Shown here: positions 32,864-48,741 of the stretch, in pieces
Layout: each line of letters starts with the position of its first letter
Position numbering within the stretch: position 1 is the first letter of the stretch
Assembly: GCA_905178155.1 (NCBI GenBank)
Contig: CAJINV010000014.1
Span: 359,181 to 423,180 of the forward strand
DNA length: 64,000 nucleotides
DNA from: Amoebophrya sp. A120
Taxonomy: Eukaryota > Sar > Dinophyceae > Syndiniales > Amoebophryaceae
Direction of reading: 5' to 3'
Notes under the pieces: model-generated
The model's database searches: none
The model's input: the letters and a program-made list of their open reading frames with translations, nothing else
What the model was told of the DNA's origin: nothing
Made by a program: the position numbers and the translations under genes

Positions 32864-33955
32864 GTAGACACAAATTCAGTGCAAAATCTGTTTGACTCGA
32901 AGAAGCCTTGGGTTCTTTATTAGCTCTATTCCAAAACTAGACGTAGACTTACTTAAGTACACACTCAAAACAAAAATATGAAAAATCGGTTTATCGTAGT
33001 AGCTTCTTTGAATATTTCTTGACGCTGAGGAACAGGATTGCTTCTCTAATAACAGTTCAATATAGATAATTCTGTCGAAAGAGAAGAATATTGTACAAAA
33101 CTAGCAGCAACAGCACTTTTCCAAAAGTTTCTGTAAGATCACATTCACACCAGAAAAAAAATATAGTGCGTGAGATTGATTGCAGTGATTGTTTTTTACT
33201 CGTTTATTGCAGAGCGGTAGATCTTCATTTCGCAAGTGGAAGGATTGTGATCTCACGATCTTCGCTTTTGTTCTTGATCCATGCGTCGTGCACTTGTTCT
33301 TCATGATCATTCTCTATTTACTTCCCTCTCTCTTGATCTTGCAGCGTTTCGATCGACAAATGCTCACACCAGGAGAGGCAATACTTTCAGGCCCGCTTAT
33401 TTAGCGTTGTCTCTCCTGGTGCCGCGATCATTATTATATCTTGATCCGACCACTCTGTTTCTTGATCTCGACCAGCAATTTTATTTTATCGCGAAAACCC
33501 GAGCCCGAGCCTGTCTCGGTTTTGTTCTGTACTTCACCCTGGCCTGTGCTGATTTGGCCGGAGGGTCGTGTTCTTGGAGGAGCAGCCCCGGAGGGTCGTG
33601 TTCTACTTGGAGGAGATCTACTCTCCTGTTTAGTGTTGGCATTAAGACTGTTTTCGCATACAAATCGATAAGAGCTTGAACACGCTTGCCTCCAGCGTCG
33701 TTCCGGGCAGTGGATCGAAGTGTAACTAATAGGATGTGAGTACAAATTCTTTTCACGATGTTCTTTCCTCTTCGTCAAAACAATAGGGTCCTGCTGAACT
33801 GTCTATGCCATGTATACAACACTCCTTCGCATTCACCAAAATCAGACACATCGTACTATCTATAAGTAGGTCATCCAGACCACCTTGTGCTTCTTGGGTA
33901 CAAAACCCACCTCGTTTAGCAAAGCATGCTGTACTTCTTGGGTACAAAACCACAC
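32864..33955. other. spacer upstream of gene A, duplicated upstream of gene C
   Basis: Nearly identical to 44027-45110 with scattered small indels. No gene seen. Contains the dispersed TAGGTCATCCAGACC motif near 33866. Confidence 0.7.
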
Positions 33956-34085
33956 CCGCTGCGTCCCTCCTGGTGACGGTACGGCGCGGCTACTGTGAGG
34001 TCTCTACGTGTCGTAATTGTAATTGCTCTGTGAAATTAGCTTCTGCGGGGTAGTGCCAATCTATCACGTAGACACAAACTCAGTG
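33956..34085 (-). pseudogene. 5' relic of a cluster gene
   Basis: The minus strand reads a fragment like the N-terminal tail of the family (TRRDLTV-like and HQEGRSG-like segments) plus its 5' flank, then breaks into spacer. In the C unit the matching place holds pseudogene D, so this is what is left after a deletion of roughly 1 kb. Confidence 0.6.
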
Positions 34086-34548
34086 TAAAATCTGTTCGAC
34101 TCGAAGCCTTGGATTCTTTCTTAGCTCTATTCCAAAACTAGAGCTTGTTTGTTTGTTTGTTCGTTTGTTAGTGCTGGAGTCGTGGTTTCCGTGTGAAGGT
34201 TTTACCTTCCTCTCACGATGCTACTGTTAGTTCAAGAAAAATACTAGGTGGCTACAGCTTTGGCCTCGTAAGCCTGAGAAAAAGATACAGGAGAGCTATT
34301 TTTCGTCACTAGAGAGAGGCTTTTCGAAAGTTACTAAAAACTCGAAGTTGTTGAAAAAGTAAAAGTTTCTTCAACGTAGGAGCTGTTGTTTCTGAAAAAG
34401 TGAAGTCTATATCTGCGAGAAAGGTTGATTTTGTTTCGTGAAAAGAGGTAAGCTACTAAGTTATTCCTGGTGGAACTTGTGTCGACCAGCTGCAAGTCAA
34501 AGCTAGACCTTCTTCTACACACACAAAGCATAAATATGAAATATCGGT

Positions 34549-34932
34549 TTATCGTAGCAGTTTCTGTAAATATTTTTCGACGCAAAGGAACAGGAGGGCT
34601 TCTCTAATAACAGACTCAAGTAGACGTAGAAACATAAAGAAAACCGCGACAACAGCACCGATAACGAGGCCTGCGGCAATCACGATCAGGCTGATGATAA
34701 GCGGTCTATTTTTGGACCAGCAATTTCCATTCTTGGCTTCCGTTGAGCTTCTATTTTCGGGTTCAAATTCCTGCTGCCCTGTCAAGGCCCTCTCGCCCTC
34801 TTCACCCGCCGCAGCCACACCATACCCGCTGCGTCCCTCCTGGAGACGGTGCGGCGCGGTGACTGTGAGGTCTCTACGCGTCATAATTGTACTTGCTCTG
34901 TGAAGTAGATTCTGCGTGGTAGTACCAATCAC
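34549..34932 (-). CDS. short membrane ORF (127 aa) from the cluster-family N-terminus
   Basis: Residues 1-75 match the cytosolic tail of genes A and C (MIGTTTQNLLHR..., TRRDLTV, ALTGQQEFEPENRSSTEAKN). Residues about 80-98 form the same transmembrane helix (LIISLIVIAAGLVIGAVVAV). The ORF then departs into a basic hydrophobic tail ending CVEKYLQKLLR. That tail resembles spacer sequence upstream of genes A and C (near 33000 and 44170), so it looks like a deletion fusion. A close copy at 46721-47101 keeps the same frame and stop. It may be expressed or may be a pseudogene; the sequence cannot decide. Confidence 0.4.
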   Translation of the reverse strand: MIGTTTQNLLHRASTIMTRRDLTVTAPHRLQEGRSGYGVAAAGEEGERALTGQQEFEPENRSSTEAKNGNCWSKNRPLIISLIVIAAGLVIGAVVAVFFMFLRLLESVIREALLFLCVEKYLQKLLR

Positions 34933-36642
34933 GTAGACACAAACTCAGTGCAAAATCCATTCGACTCGAAGCCTTGGATTGTTCTTTATTAGCTCTAATA
35001 TTCCAATAAAACTAGACCTTCTACACACTCAAAACACAAATATGAAAAATCGGTTTATCGTAGCAGCTTCTTGTTTCTCGACGCAGAGGAACAGGATGGC
35101 TTCTCTAATACAGACTCACGTAGAAAGTAGATAAAGAAAAAAATCAATAAAACATATTGTACAACAAAACTAACTAGCAGCAACAGCACTTTTCCATCAA
35201 TTCCTGTAAAAACTAAAATCACATTCACACCGGTAGGAAAAAAAAACAGTGCGTGGAATTGCAGTGATCGTTGTTTTTCACTCGTTTATTCTTGCAAAGC
35301 GGTAGGTTTTGATCCCGGAAGCGGACCAATTGTGATCGGTCGTGTTCTTGGAGGACCTTGCGCAGCAAGATCAAGATCTATTCTCCTGTTTAGTGCTGGC
35401 ATTAAGACTGTTTCCGCATACAAACCGATAAGAACTTGAACACGCTTGCCTCCAGCGTCATTCCGGGCAGGGAAACTGCTAATTTGGATTCAAGTGCAAC
35501 TAATAGGATGTAGTGAGTACAAATTCTTTTCATGATGTTCTTTCCTCTTCTTCAAAACAATAGGGTCCTGCTGAACTGTCTATGCCATGTATACAACACT
35601 CCTTCGCATTCACCAAAATCAGAAACATCGTACTTCGAGATTGTTTTCTCGTAGACCACCACCACGAAATCCCTACTGCAGGGATGTTTGTTGTCCAAAG
35701 CTGAGAGCTTGCTCAAAACGTCTCACCGCAGGGTGCGACTTTGTAGCGAAGCATCACAATAATCATCGGCTGACTTAGTCTCCCCGGCCGATAGCGTTAC
35801 TTCTTGTCCAACACTTAGAAAAGATTTAAGTGCACAGCAATGTTTCAAATAAAATAAGATCATCCATACATCATACAGCTGCAATACATCCAAAACAGTT
35901 GCAACAATAAGATCATCATACATCCAAAACAGTTGTAAATAATCTCTCCTTTCAGAACGGTATACAGATACATAATCGGTGGCTGCGGTAGCTATGAGGC
36001 GCATTCAACCATGTTACATAACGCACAAACATGAAGAACGCGCTCTTCGCTGTCTTGGGCACAAACTACGTCTTTCCTTTCGATTGCGATTCTAGTACTT
36101 AAATCAAGTGCATCACAGTCCTCCTTTTCATCATGTTGGTTTTGTCCCGGCCTGGAGATATCACTTACTTAGCTGTACATGTACTGCTTCTGATTCATTG
36201 GAGCGGAACCGCCCGCGGCCCCTGTGATATCCTGATTTTCCTGCACCTATTAGAATGAAGAGGCACAGACAGGCATAGCACTGATTTGCTGCTGTCTAAA
36301 ATAAAATCATACACGTCGCAAGACACAACAGTACAACTTTTGAAAACACTCTCGAAAATCAAAATAGACCCTGAAAGAATTATTTAGATGCAGTACTTGA
36401 GTCTGGAGTTGGTTTCGTCTAAGCCAAAAAGTTCTGAAATCTTCTAACGATTTGCAAAGCATCCCACTCACGACGGCGTCGTCGTGTCGGGCCGATATAA
36501 AAATGTGGCAGTGAAATAGTAATAGCAGCAATCTTGGTAGAAGAAATGCTGCGATAGAAGCGCAAGCTGATCTAGTACTAGTTGTGGTTCCTATATCATC
36601 TTCTATGGGTTCATCTCTTCATCAACATGCGTGGTAAATTTC
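34933..36642. other. spacer, partly duplicated
   Basis: First part (to about 35300) matches 47102-47470; 35400-35640 matches parts of 33600-33850 and 44770-45010. From 35640 to 36600 I see no duplication partner and no gene. Confidence 0.5.
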
Positions 36643-38597
36643 TTAACGAAAAGCACCTCCAAAAGCGCCTCCAATAGTGCCTCCATGAACAGGCGAAGGC
36701 ATATGTCCTCCGTTCCCAAAATGGATATTCCCAGGATTGACATGCACGGCACCAGCACCACCGTTAGCACCTCCGGGGGGAGGAGCGACGTGGACGCCAC
36801 CACTAGGAGTGATATTCACCACACCAGCACCACCGGTAGCACCTCCGGGGGCAGCGACGTGGACGCCACCACTAGGATTGATATTCACCACACCAGCACC
36901 ACCGGTAGCACCTCCGGGGGCAGCGACGTGGACGCCACCACTAGGAGTGATATTCGCCACACCACCAGTACCACCGTTAGCACCTCCGGGGGCAGCGGCG
37001 TGGACGCCACCACTAGGAGTGATATTCGCCACACCACCAGCAGCACCATTAGTGCCCCCATTGTTTCCATCGCCGCCCGGCCGGGGGAACGGGGAAGGAA
37101 CAAGAGGCAGCACAGGAATATCCTCTCTAGGGACAGGCTGCGTCGGGGGCACGGCCATGTTGTGGAAGGTCCTGTAGGCATTCGCCAACTGTTGCAGCGT
37201 TTCGTTCATGAAATAAACCGGACTAGTATTTTTAGCTAGCAGCTCCTGCTCCTCTTCCGTCAACAACCAGACTTCCGGCATGTTCCACGTCCTTCCCTCA
37301 GTGTCGATCGCCGGGTATCTGCACAAAGCCTTGCTGTTCGCGACCACAAAGCCGGTCTCGAGGTGCTTCGTCTCACACAGAAGCACCTCGGGAATGTTGT
37401 TTGAGTCTTGGAAGTGAGTACTGGGATGCCCCTCGGCGTCGTTCCAGGCAGTGTAAAAGGCTTGTAGGTTGTGATTGGGAAACATCTTCGGGACCCGTTT
37501 CACTACCGTTTTCTCTGTGCTAGCATCTTCGTCTTGATGTTGGTCCCGCGCCGCAGTCGGCTCGTGATCCTCTTTATGCTGGCGCACTCGGGGAAGAAAC
37601 GAAGCAGTGGCTCCTTCTACCTTCGTTTCCTGATGTTGCACCACCGCAGCTGCTGCACTTCTGTGCGGTATCTGGTCCATGTCCACCGGCCAAAGAGCAA
37701 TTCTCCCGTCTATCGAGAGGAAATAAAACTGTCTCAGGTTTTTTCAAACTTCTATATTTGCGCAGGAACTCGTCCTTCTATGGTGCAGCGGCTTTTCTTT
37801 TTTTCTAGTTATTATGTTGGAGATGCAACTAGAAGGCCTCGGGTGGTCGTAGTACTTACTCTTCATACGTCGTGCTCGTGCCTCTACCTGTTGCAGCTGT
37901 TTGAAAAATTCGAAATCGAAACACGACCCTTTCTTGTGTTGCTGAGTCGATTTCGATCTGTGAAAATAAGGCTGAGACAGTTAAATGCTTTCCCTGCCAT
38001 ACTTTCGGGGCCGTCAGGTTGACCTCCGTCATGATCATCCCCCCCAATCGTGCAGCGGTTGAGTTTCTCCAGATTCAGCTCGCCACTCTCATCGCGCAAA
38101 CTCTGCAGCTCGACGTCGCACAGCTTTTCCGCCTTCTTATTTTCGTACGTTTGCCCATCGGATAACACAACCGGTTCGTGGAAACGATTGCTCTCGTCCT
38201 GGAGAAACGCATTAAGCGACCCGAGGTCCTCCCGGTTCTGCATCGCGGGGGGATCATTTTCTGGTTGAACTTCGTCATTACTGTTGTTCACCATAACAAC
38301 CACAACCGCGATGACCACACCGATAATGACGACTGCGGCGAGCACGATCAGGGTGATCACCAGCGGTTTATTCATCGAGCAAGAAGATTTTTTCTTCGAG
38401 ACAGGAGCTTCCTCTTCTTGGACTTCGAGTTCAGGCTCGTTATCCAAAAAAGCATCTCCTTCGCCCCCAGCAGCAATTTTGTCAGCATGACGAAAATAGT
38501 ACGACCCTTGGTCGTGCTCCTGCAGCTGCCGGCTAGGCGGCGGAGGTGCAGCGATCCCCGCCGCACGACGGTCAATAGTGGTGTTGTGAGACGACAT
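36643..38597 (-). CDS. cluster gene B: membrane protein with Gly-rich 22-aa repeats, 553 aa
   Basis: Exons 38597-38003 and 37709-36643 with a GT-AG intron (donor GTATGG, acceptor CGATAG) that splits a codon; 1662 nt in frame. Residues 1-85 differ from genes A and C but match gene E (MSSHNTTIDRRAAG). The transmembrane helix is VITLIVLAAVVIIGVVIAVV, followed by the family ectodomain start (DPPAMQNREDLGSLNAFLQD) and the VPKMFPN, LLCETKH, LCRYPAIDTEG and PEVWLLTEEE blocks. The Pro-rich stalk is replaced by about five repeats of a Gly/Val/Ala/Pro-rich unit (ITPSGGVHVAAPGG). The protein then ends, lacking the whole C-terminal module of A, C and E. The ending GGAFGGAFR is unusual. Confidence 0.72.
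36750..37055. repeat. coding repeat of gene B (about 66-bp unit, five copies)
   Basis: Tandem units with anchor CACCTCCGGGGGCAGCGACG and CCACCACTAGGAGTGATATT, encoding a 22-aa Gly-rich repeat. Copies differ by a few bases. Confidence 0.9.
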
Positions 38598-40373
38598 TCT
38601 TGATGATGATGATGTCGGTTTGTAGTTTTTTTTTTTGGAAATGGTGAAAAAAATTGATGAAGGTACTACAGTTCTAGAGAGTTGTACTTCTACAGAATGG
38701 CAAATACAACAAAGCGGTCAGGAGAAGGTAGGTGTACTTAGGAACAAGAACCCCTGCACACAAGATGAGATTTATCATGTAGTAGACACAGGCACAGCAA
38801 CGTCCTCGGCCGAAAAAATCAAGATTCAGTTTTTTTTTCCAAACGCACTCGGACCACGACGGGTGGACAATTTTCATAAATTTACAAACATATTAAATGC
38901 GTAAAAGCTTACTTTGATCATATCTATGGTTATGGGATCGTCATCGAAATCGCGGCACATCTACATTTTCGCTAGCCCAGTACTTCTTTATGCTCTACTT
39001 GTGCTTCGGTTTCTTTTTTGATATGTTATCATTTCAATAGATCTTCACGACGGCGCTGACCTCTCTTTATCCGCTTCAGATCGACGATCGCTGTTATGAT
39101 CTTGTGTTCTTCCTGCATCGTGGCTGCACTACGAGGAGGACTTCTGGACTTTTCGACAGTTGCACAACCCCTGGTCGTGTTGTGCTTTTTGCCTTTGTTG
39201 ATATGTAATCCGTTTTTTCATCTGGAGCTTCCAGCTCACTTTCAGTTTGACAGCGGATCTTGTCGTAGTTGTTCCGAACATCAAGCAACAAAAACAATTT
39301 TCGCCAACATAATGGACCCGAGCGGGGACGAGGAAAAGAAACCATAAAAATTTTACTTTTTTCAAAACAAGACTTTATTTCATTCCGGGTCAAATGCGGG
39401 AGGTCGAGACTTTATTTCATTCCGTGTCTATGTATAATGGTGCATACGCTCTCTCGATCATTCGGATTTCCGAACAATTGGTATGTTGTGCTTTACATCA
39501 TGAGTAGTTTTCTGATTGTGCGCCACTATGTATGTTTCATGTCTACTATGAAGATCAAGATGTATGTGTAGTACTGTCTGTCTACTATAATACTGCTCGA
39601 TTGTACACGACGTGACGCAGCTTTGCTCTCATCTTCTCACCACCCCTGTGATTGCGGTGGCATAGTATTTTTTTTTCAGATGATTATACAGTAGTTATGC
39701 TGGATGTAGTATGTTGTAGCGATTTTTTCCATTTTCCAAGCGTAGCGATTAAATTTTCCGCGATTAACTTTTCCATGCTATTAAAGTACATCCTTTCTAG
39801 TAAATTTTCCACGGGGACGGGCGGGCGCAAGAGTTCTCCAGGTGTTTGTGGTGTTGTTCTATCTTGACAACAATCAAATAACACAAGGGTTAGTAGTCCA
39901 GGGAGTTCAAAACTCGACTCAGAGAAGACGACGCGCTAGGGGTGCGTGGCAATGGGCAAACTTATGAATGTTGAATCGTTGAGTGCCTTACCCAACAACT
40001 GACTGGAGCAATTATAAATGAGTTGTAAAACTAAAGAATTATACACGAAGAACCTTGATAACTATACACGAAGAAACTTGATAGTAGAAAAGTACATGCT
40101 GTAGTGGAGTGACTCTGACCCAAAACTGTACCGCCCATTCTCACTTTCAAAACAAGTAAAACTCCTGCGCCGAAAAGAACTACTCGCCGCACTTCCCAAC
40201 TCTAGCTCAATCGAGTCGGAGGGCCCGCTATACAGGTAGGTCGTCCAGACCCCCTTTTCGTTTTTAGGAAAACAAAGCGATAGGAGTTGAAGTTGTTGTG
40301 CCCTGTGGATGTGCTACGTCTTGTTAAAAACATACCGCCAAGATATTTTTAGTTTTGCTTTTCAATATACTAC
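38598..40373. other. spacer between genes B and C, partly duplicated
   Basis: About 39130-40370 matches 47490-48740. The part from 38600 to 39130 matches the region upstream of gene E (51570-51945, resuming after the GC-rich insertion). No gene supported. Confidence 0.6.
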
Positions 40374-44026
<3,653 letters not shown>

Positions 44027-45344
44027 GTAGACACAAATTCAGTGCAAAATCTGTTTGACTCGAAGAAGCCTTGGGTTCTTTATTAGCTCTATTCCAAAAC
44101 TAGACGTAGACTTACTTAAGTACACACTCAAAACAAAAATATGAAAAATCGGTTTATCGTAGTAGCTTCTTTGAATATTTCTTGACGCTGAGGAACAGGA
44201 TTGCTTCTCTAATAACAGTTCAATATAGATAATTCTGTCGAAAGAGAAGAATATTGTACAAAACTAGCAGCAACAGCACTTTTCCAAAAGTTCCTGTAAG
44301 ATCACATTCACACCAGAAAAAAATATAGTGCGTGAGATTGCAGTGATTGTTTTTTACTCGTTTTTATTGCAGAGCGGTAGATCTTCATTTCGCAAGTGGA
44401 AGGATTGTGATCTCACGATCTTCGCTTTTGTTCTTGAACCATGCGTCGTGCACTTGTTCTTCATGAGCATCCACTATTTACTTCCCTCTCTCTTGATCTT
44501 GCAGCGTCTCGATCGACAAATGCTGATGCTCGCACCAGGAGAGGCAATACTTGGAGGCCCGCTTATTTAGCGTTGTCTCTCGTCCTGGTGCCGTGATCAT
44601 TATATCTCGATCCTACCACTCTGTTTCCTGATCTCGACCAGCAATTTTATTTTATCGTGAAAACCCGGCCCCGAGCCTGAGTCGGTTTTGTTCTGTACGT
44701 CACCCTGGCCTGTGCTGATTTGGCCGGCGGGTCGTGGTGTTCTTGGAGGAGCTTGCACAGCAAGATCAAGATCTATTCTCCTGTTCAGTGTTGACATTAA
44801 GACTGTTTTCGCATACAAATCAATAAGAGCTTGAACACGCTTGCCTCCAGCGTCGTTCCGGGCAGGGAAACTGCTAATTTGGATTCAAGTGCAACTAATA
44901 GGATGTGAGTACAAATTCTTTTCATGATGTTCTCTCCTCTACTAGGGTCCTGCTGGCGATGTATATAACACTCCTTCGCATTCACCAAAATGAAAATCAG
45001 ACACATCGTACTATCTATAAGTAGGTCATCCAGACCACCTTGTGTTTCTTGGGTACAAAACCCACCTCGTTTAGCAAAACATGTTGTACTTCTTGGGTAC
45101 AAAACAAAGAAATCCCTCGCTAAGCAAGCACTAAATACTTACTTTACTCCTGCGCTACACAATAAGTCTTGATTTGACCAAACAGCAACATCAATAAGCA
45201 TTGTGTCGTGGGGAGTGGTTCTAATTCTAAAATATGACCTCACTACATAAAAGAAATCGGAGCTGTTTTTGCGTGGTATGAATATCACCTACTACTTGTC
45301 GTTTGTGAAATACAGTACGACCTCCGTAGTTTTCTCTTTAGAAC
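44027..45344. other. spacer upstream of gene C
   Basis: Near-identical to 32864-33955. No gene seen. The stretch 45110-45344 resembles 29080-29330 downstream of gene A. Confidence 0.6.
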
Positions 45345-46164
45345 TCAAACATTTCCCCAGGTCTGATCCCTGACCATCGCGTTGAAGCTGCCCACACAAT
45401 CCGCGAAGTGGGGCGACACGTTGTTGCGGACGTCCCACAGATTGTCCACCAGTGCGCGGAGCCCCAAGTCTGTCTATCAAGTGCAAAAGTGCTTGGGTCT
45501 GGAAAGGTGTAGACTTGTCACGCAGATTTTCCATGACCCATGAGGCCTGGAATGCGGGACTTAGCATGACAGAATCTGCGAGGTCTCTGCCATGCCTAGT
45601 ATCCTGCATGAGAAACTCCCTTCCACCTTGGTCAAAAGTGTGCCGCTTTTGGCACTCATGCAACACGGATTTTTGCATGCTTCAGATTTACAACCATGAC
45701 AAATTGCAATCTTCCAGACCCTGACCCAGAGATTTTTGCAATTCATACCGTCTCCCCGGTTCCAACATTCACCGCTCCGTGGGCCTGGAAGATATGGTGC
45801 AGCTGCGCTCGCAGCAGCATCCACTCGGTGACGCCGACGAGGCAGATGGTAGAGCGGATGCGGGTCACATCGTTAGGAATTAGGTTGTCACCGGTGTCGC
45901 ACGGAGTTCCTTCCCCGAGGACGCAGCCGCCCGGAATCTGGAGGTCCAACTGCGTCGCGACGAGTGACCGTGGAGGGTGATGATAAGCGGTTTATCTTTG
46001 GATTTTCTATTCTTGGCTTCCGTGGAGCTTCTATATTCGGGGTGAAATTCGTGCTGCCCTGTCAAGACCCTCTCGCCCTCACCCACCGCAGCCGCACCAT
46101 ACCCGCTGCGTCCCTCCTGGTGACGGTGCGGCGCGGTGACTGTGAGCAGGTCTCTACGCGTCAT
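45345..46164 (-). pseudogene. pseudogene D: internally deleted, chimeric cluster gene with an introner
   Basis: The N-terminal tail (RRDLLTVTAPHRHQEGRSG...) runs into the start of the transmembrane helix (DKPLIITL) and is then fused out of frame, near 45975, to the last exon of the family (RSLVATQLDLQIPGG, CDTGDNLIPNDVTRIRSTIC, SPHFADCVGSFNAMVRD). A TATCAAATGC-type introner sits in that last exon at a site empty in A, C and E. The join lies at a short GGGTGATGA-like sequence shared by the two parent regions. Ectodomain and stalk are missing. Confidence 0.75.
45475..45747. mobile_element. introner element (273 bp) in pseudogene D
   Basis: Ends TATCAAGTGCAAAAGTG and TATGAATTGCAAAAATC. TSD CTGTC/CCGTC at 45470-45474 and 45748-45752. 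The empty site in gene A contains a single CCGTC, which fixes the boundaries by comparison. Confidence 0.88.
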
Positions 46165-46720
46165 AATTGTAATTTCTCTGTGAAGTGATTTCTGCGGGGT
46201 AGAAGTGCCAAGCTATCACGTAGACACAAACTCAGCGTAAATAAATCTGTTCGAGTTCGACTCGACGCCCTGGATTCTTTCTTAGCTCTATTCCAAAACT
46301 AGACCTTGTTTGTTTGTTAGTAATGGAGTCGTGGTTTTCGTGTGAAGGGTTCACCTTCGTCCTCGTACGATGCTACTGCTAGTTCAAGAAAAATACTAGG
46401 TGGCTACAGCAGCTTTGGCCTCGTAAGTAAGCCTGAGAAAAAGAAAAAGTAAAGATACAGGAGAGCTATTTTTCGTCACTAGAGAGAGGCTTTTCGAAAG
46501 TTACTAAAAAGTCGAAGTTATTTGTTTGTGAAAAAAGAAAAAGTTTTTCAACGTAGGAGCTGTTGTTTCTGAAAAAGTGAAGTCTATATCTGCGAGAAAG
46601 GTTGATTTTGTTTCGTGATGAAAAGAGGAAAGCTACTAAGTTATTCCTGGTTGAACTTGTGTTGACCAGCTGGAAGTCAAAACTAGACCTTCTTCTACAC
46701 ACTAAATATGAAATATCGGT
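46165..46720. other. spacer, duplicate of 34086-34548
   Basis: Near-identical to the spacer left of the 34.5-kb short ORF. No gene seen. Confidence 0.6.
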
Positions 46721-47101
46721 TTATCGTAGCAGTTTCTGTAAATATTTTTCGACGCAAAGGAATAGGAGTGCTTCTCTAATAACAGACTCAAGTAGACGTA
46801 GAAACATAAAGAAAACCGCGACAACAGCACCGATAACGAGGCCTGCGGCAATCACGATCAGGGTGACGATAAGCGGTTTATTTTTGGACCAGCAATTTCC
46901 ATTCTTAGCTTCCGTGGAGCTTCTATTTTCGGGTTGAAATTCCTGCTGCCCTGTCAAGGCCCTCTCGCCCTCATTCGCCGCAGCCGCATACCCGCTGCGT
47001 CCCTCCTCTTGACGGTACGGCGCGGTGACTGTGCGGTCTTTACGCGTCATAATTGTAATTGCTCTGTGAAGTTGTAGAGTCTGCGGGGTAGTACCAATCA
47101 C
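46721..47101 (-). CDS. short membrane ORF (126 aa), paralogue of 34549-34932
   Basis: Same layout as its paralogue: family cytosolic tail, transmembrane helix (LIVTLIVIAAGLVIGAVVAV), then the tail FFMFLRLLESVIREALLFL ending CVEKYLQKLLR. The two differ in the tail region (for example HRLQEGRSGYGV versus RQEEGRSGYAA), including a one-codon length change, while the stop and the new C-terminus are unchanged. That could reflect selection or just recent duplication. Confidence 0.4.
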   Translation of the reverse strand: MIGTTPQTLQLHRAITIMTRKDRTVTAPYRQEEGRSGYAAAANEGERALTGQQEFQPENRSSTEAKNGNCWSKNKPLIVTLIVIAAGLVIGAVVAVFFMFLRLLESVIREALLFLCVEKYLQKLLR

Positions 47102-48741
47102 GTAGACACAAACTCAGTGCAAAATCCATTCGACTCGAAGCCTGCTTAGATTGTTCTTTAGTAGCTCTATTCCAATAAAACTAGACCTTCTGCACACTCA
47201 AAACACAAATACCTATGAAAAATCGGTTTATCGTAGCAGCTTCTCTAAATGTTTCTCGACGCAGAGGAACAGGATGGCTTCTCTAATACAGACTCACGTA
47301 GAAAGTGGATAAAGAAAAAAATCAAAAAAATATTGTACAACAAAACTAGCAGCAACTTCCATCAATTCCTGTAAAACTAAAATCACATTCACACCGGTAG
47401 GAGAAAAAAAAAGTGCGTGGAATTGCAGTGATCATTGTTTTTCACTCGTTTATTCTTGCAGAGCGGTAGGTTTTGATCCCGGAAGCGGAACAATTGGGAC
47501 TTTTCGACAGTTGCACAACCCCTGGTCGTGTTGTGCTTTTTGCCTTTGTTGATCTGTGATCCGTTTTTTCATCTGGAGCTTCCAGCTCACTTTCAGTTTA
47601 AGAGCGGATCTTGTGGTAGTTGTTGCGAACATCAAGCAACAAAAACATTTTTCGCCAACATAATGGACCCCAACGGGGACGAGGAAAATAAATGGATGGA
47701 ATTCTTACTTTTTTCAAAACATCAAGACTTTATTTCATTTCGGGTCTCGCGGGAGGTCGAGCTCCCAAAATAACTGTCTATCTATGGTGCATGCGCTCTC
47801 TCGATCGTTCAGATTTCCGAACAATTGGTATGTTGTGCTCTACATCATGGATAGTTTTCTGATTGTGCGCCACTATGTATGTTTCATGTCTACTATGAAG
47901 ATCAAGATGTATGTCTATGTGTATCTTGCTACTATAATACTGCTCGATTGTACATGACGTGACACAGCTTTGCTTTCATCTTCTCACCACCCCTGTGATT
48001 GCTATGGCATTGTTTTTTTTTTTCAGATGATACAGTAGTTTGTTATGCTGGATGTAGTATGCTGTAGCGATTCCATTTTCCAAGCGTATCGATTAAATTT
48101 TCCACGATTAACTTTTCCATGCTATTAAAGTACATCCTTTCTAGTAAATTTTCCACGAGGACGGGCGGGCGCAAGAGTTCTCCAAGTGTTTGTGGTGTTG
48201 TTGACAACAATCAAACACAAGGGCTAGTAGTCCAGGGAGTTCAAAACTCGTAGAACTCGCCTAAGAAAAGAGGACGTGCTAGTGTTGCGTGGCAATGGGC
48301 AAACTTATGAATGTTGAATCGATGAAGGACTCACCCAACAACTGACTGGAGGAATATATGAGTAAAGCTGAAGAATTATACACGAATGATGATGATTAGT
48401 TCGAGCTGGGCTCGGCACACGCACAATCATACACGAATAAAGTTGATAATACATGAAAAATACGTGCTGCTGTAGTGGAGTGACTCTGACCCAAAACTGT
48501 ACCGCTCATTCTCACTTTCAAAACAAGTAAAACTCCTGCGCCGAAAAGAACTACTGGCCGCACTTCCTAACTCTAGCTCAATCGAGTCGGAGGGCCCGTT
48601 ATACAGGTAGGTCGTCCAGACCCGCTTTTCGTTTTAGCAAAACAAAGAAATAGGAGTAACTCCCTTGAAGTTTTTGTGCCCTGTTGATGTACTACGTCTT
48701 GTACTTAAAATACCGCCAAGATATTAGTTTTATACTACAAC
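47102..48741. other. spacer, duplicate of parts of 34933-35300 and 39140-40370
   Basis: Mosaic of two other spacers in the cluster. No gene supported. Confidence 0.6.
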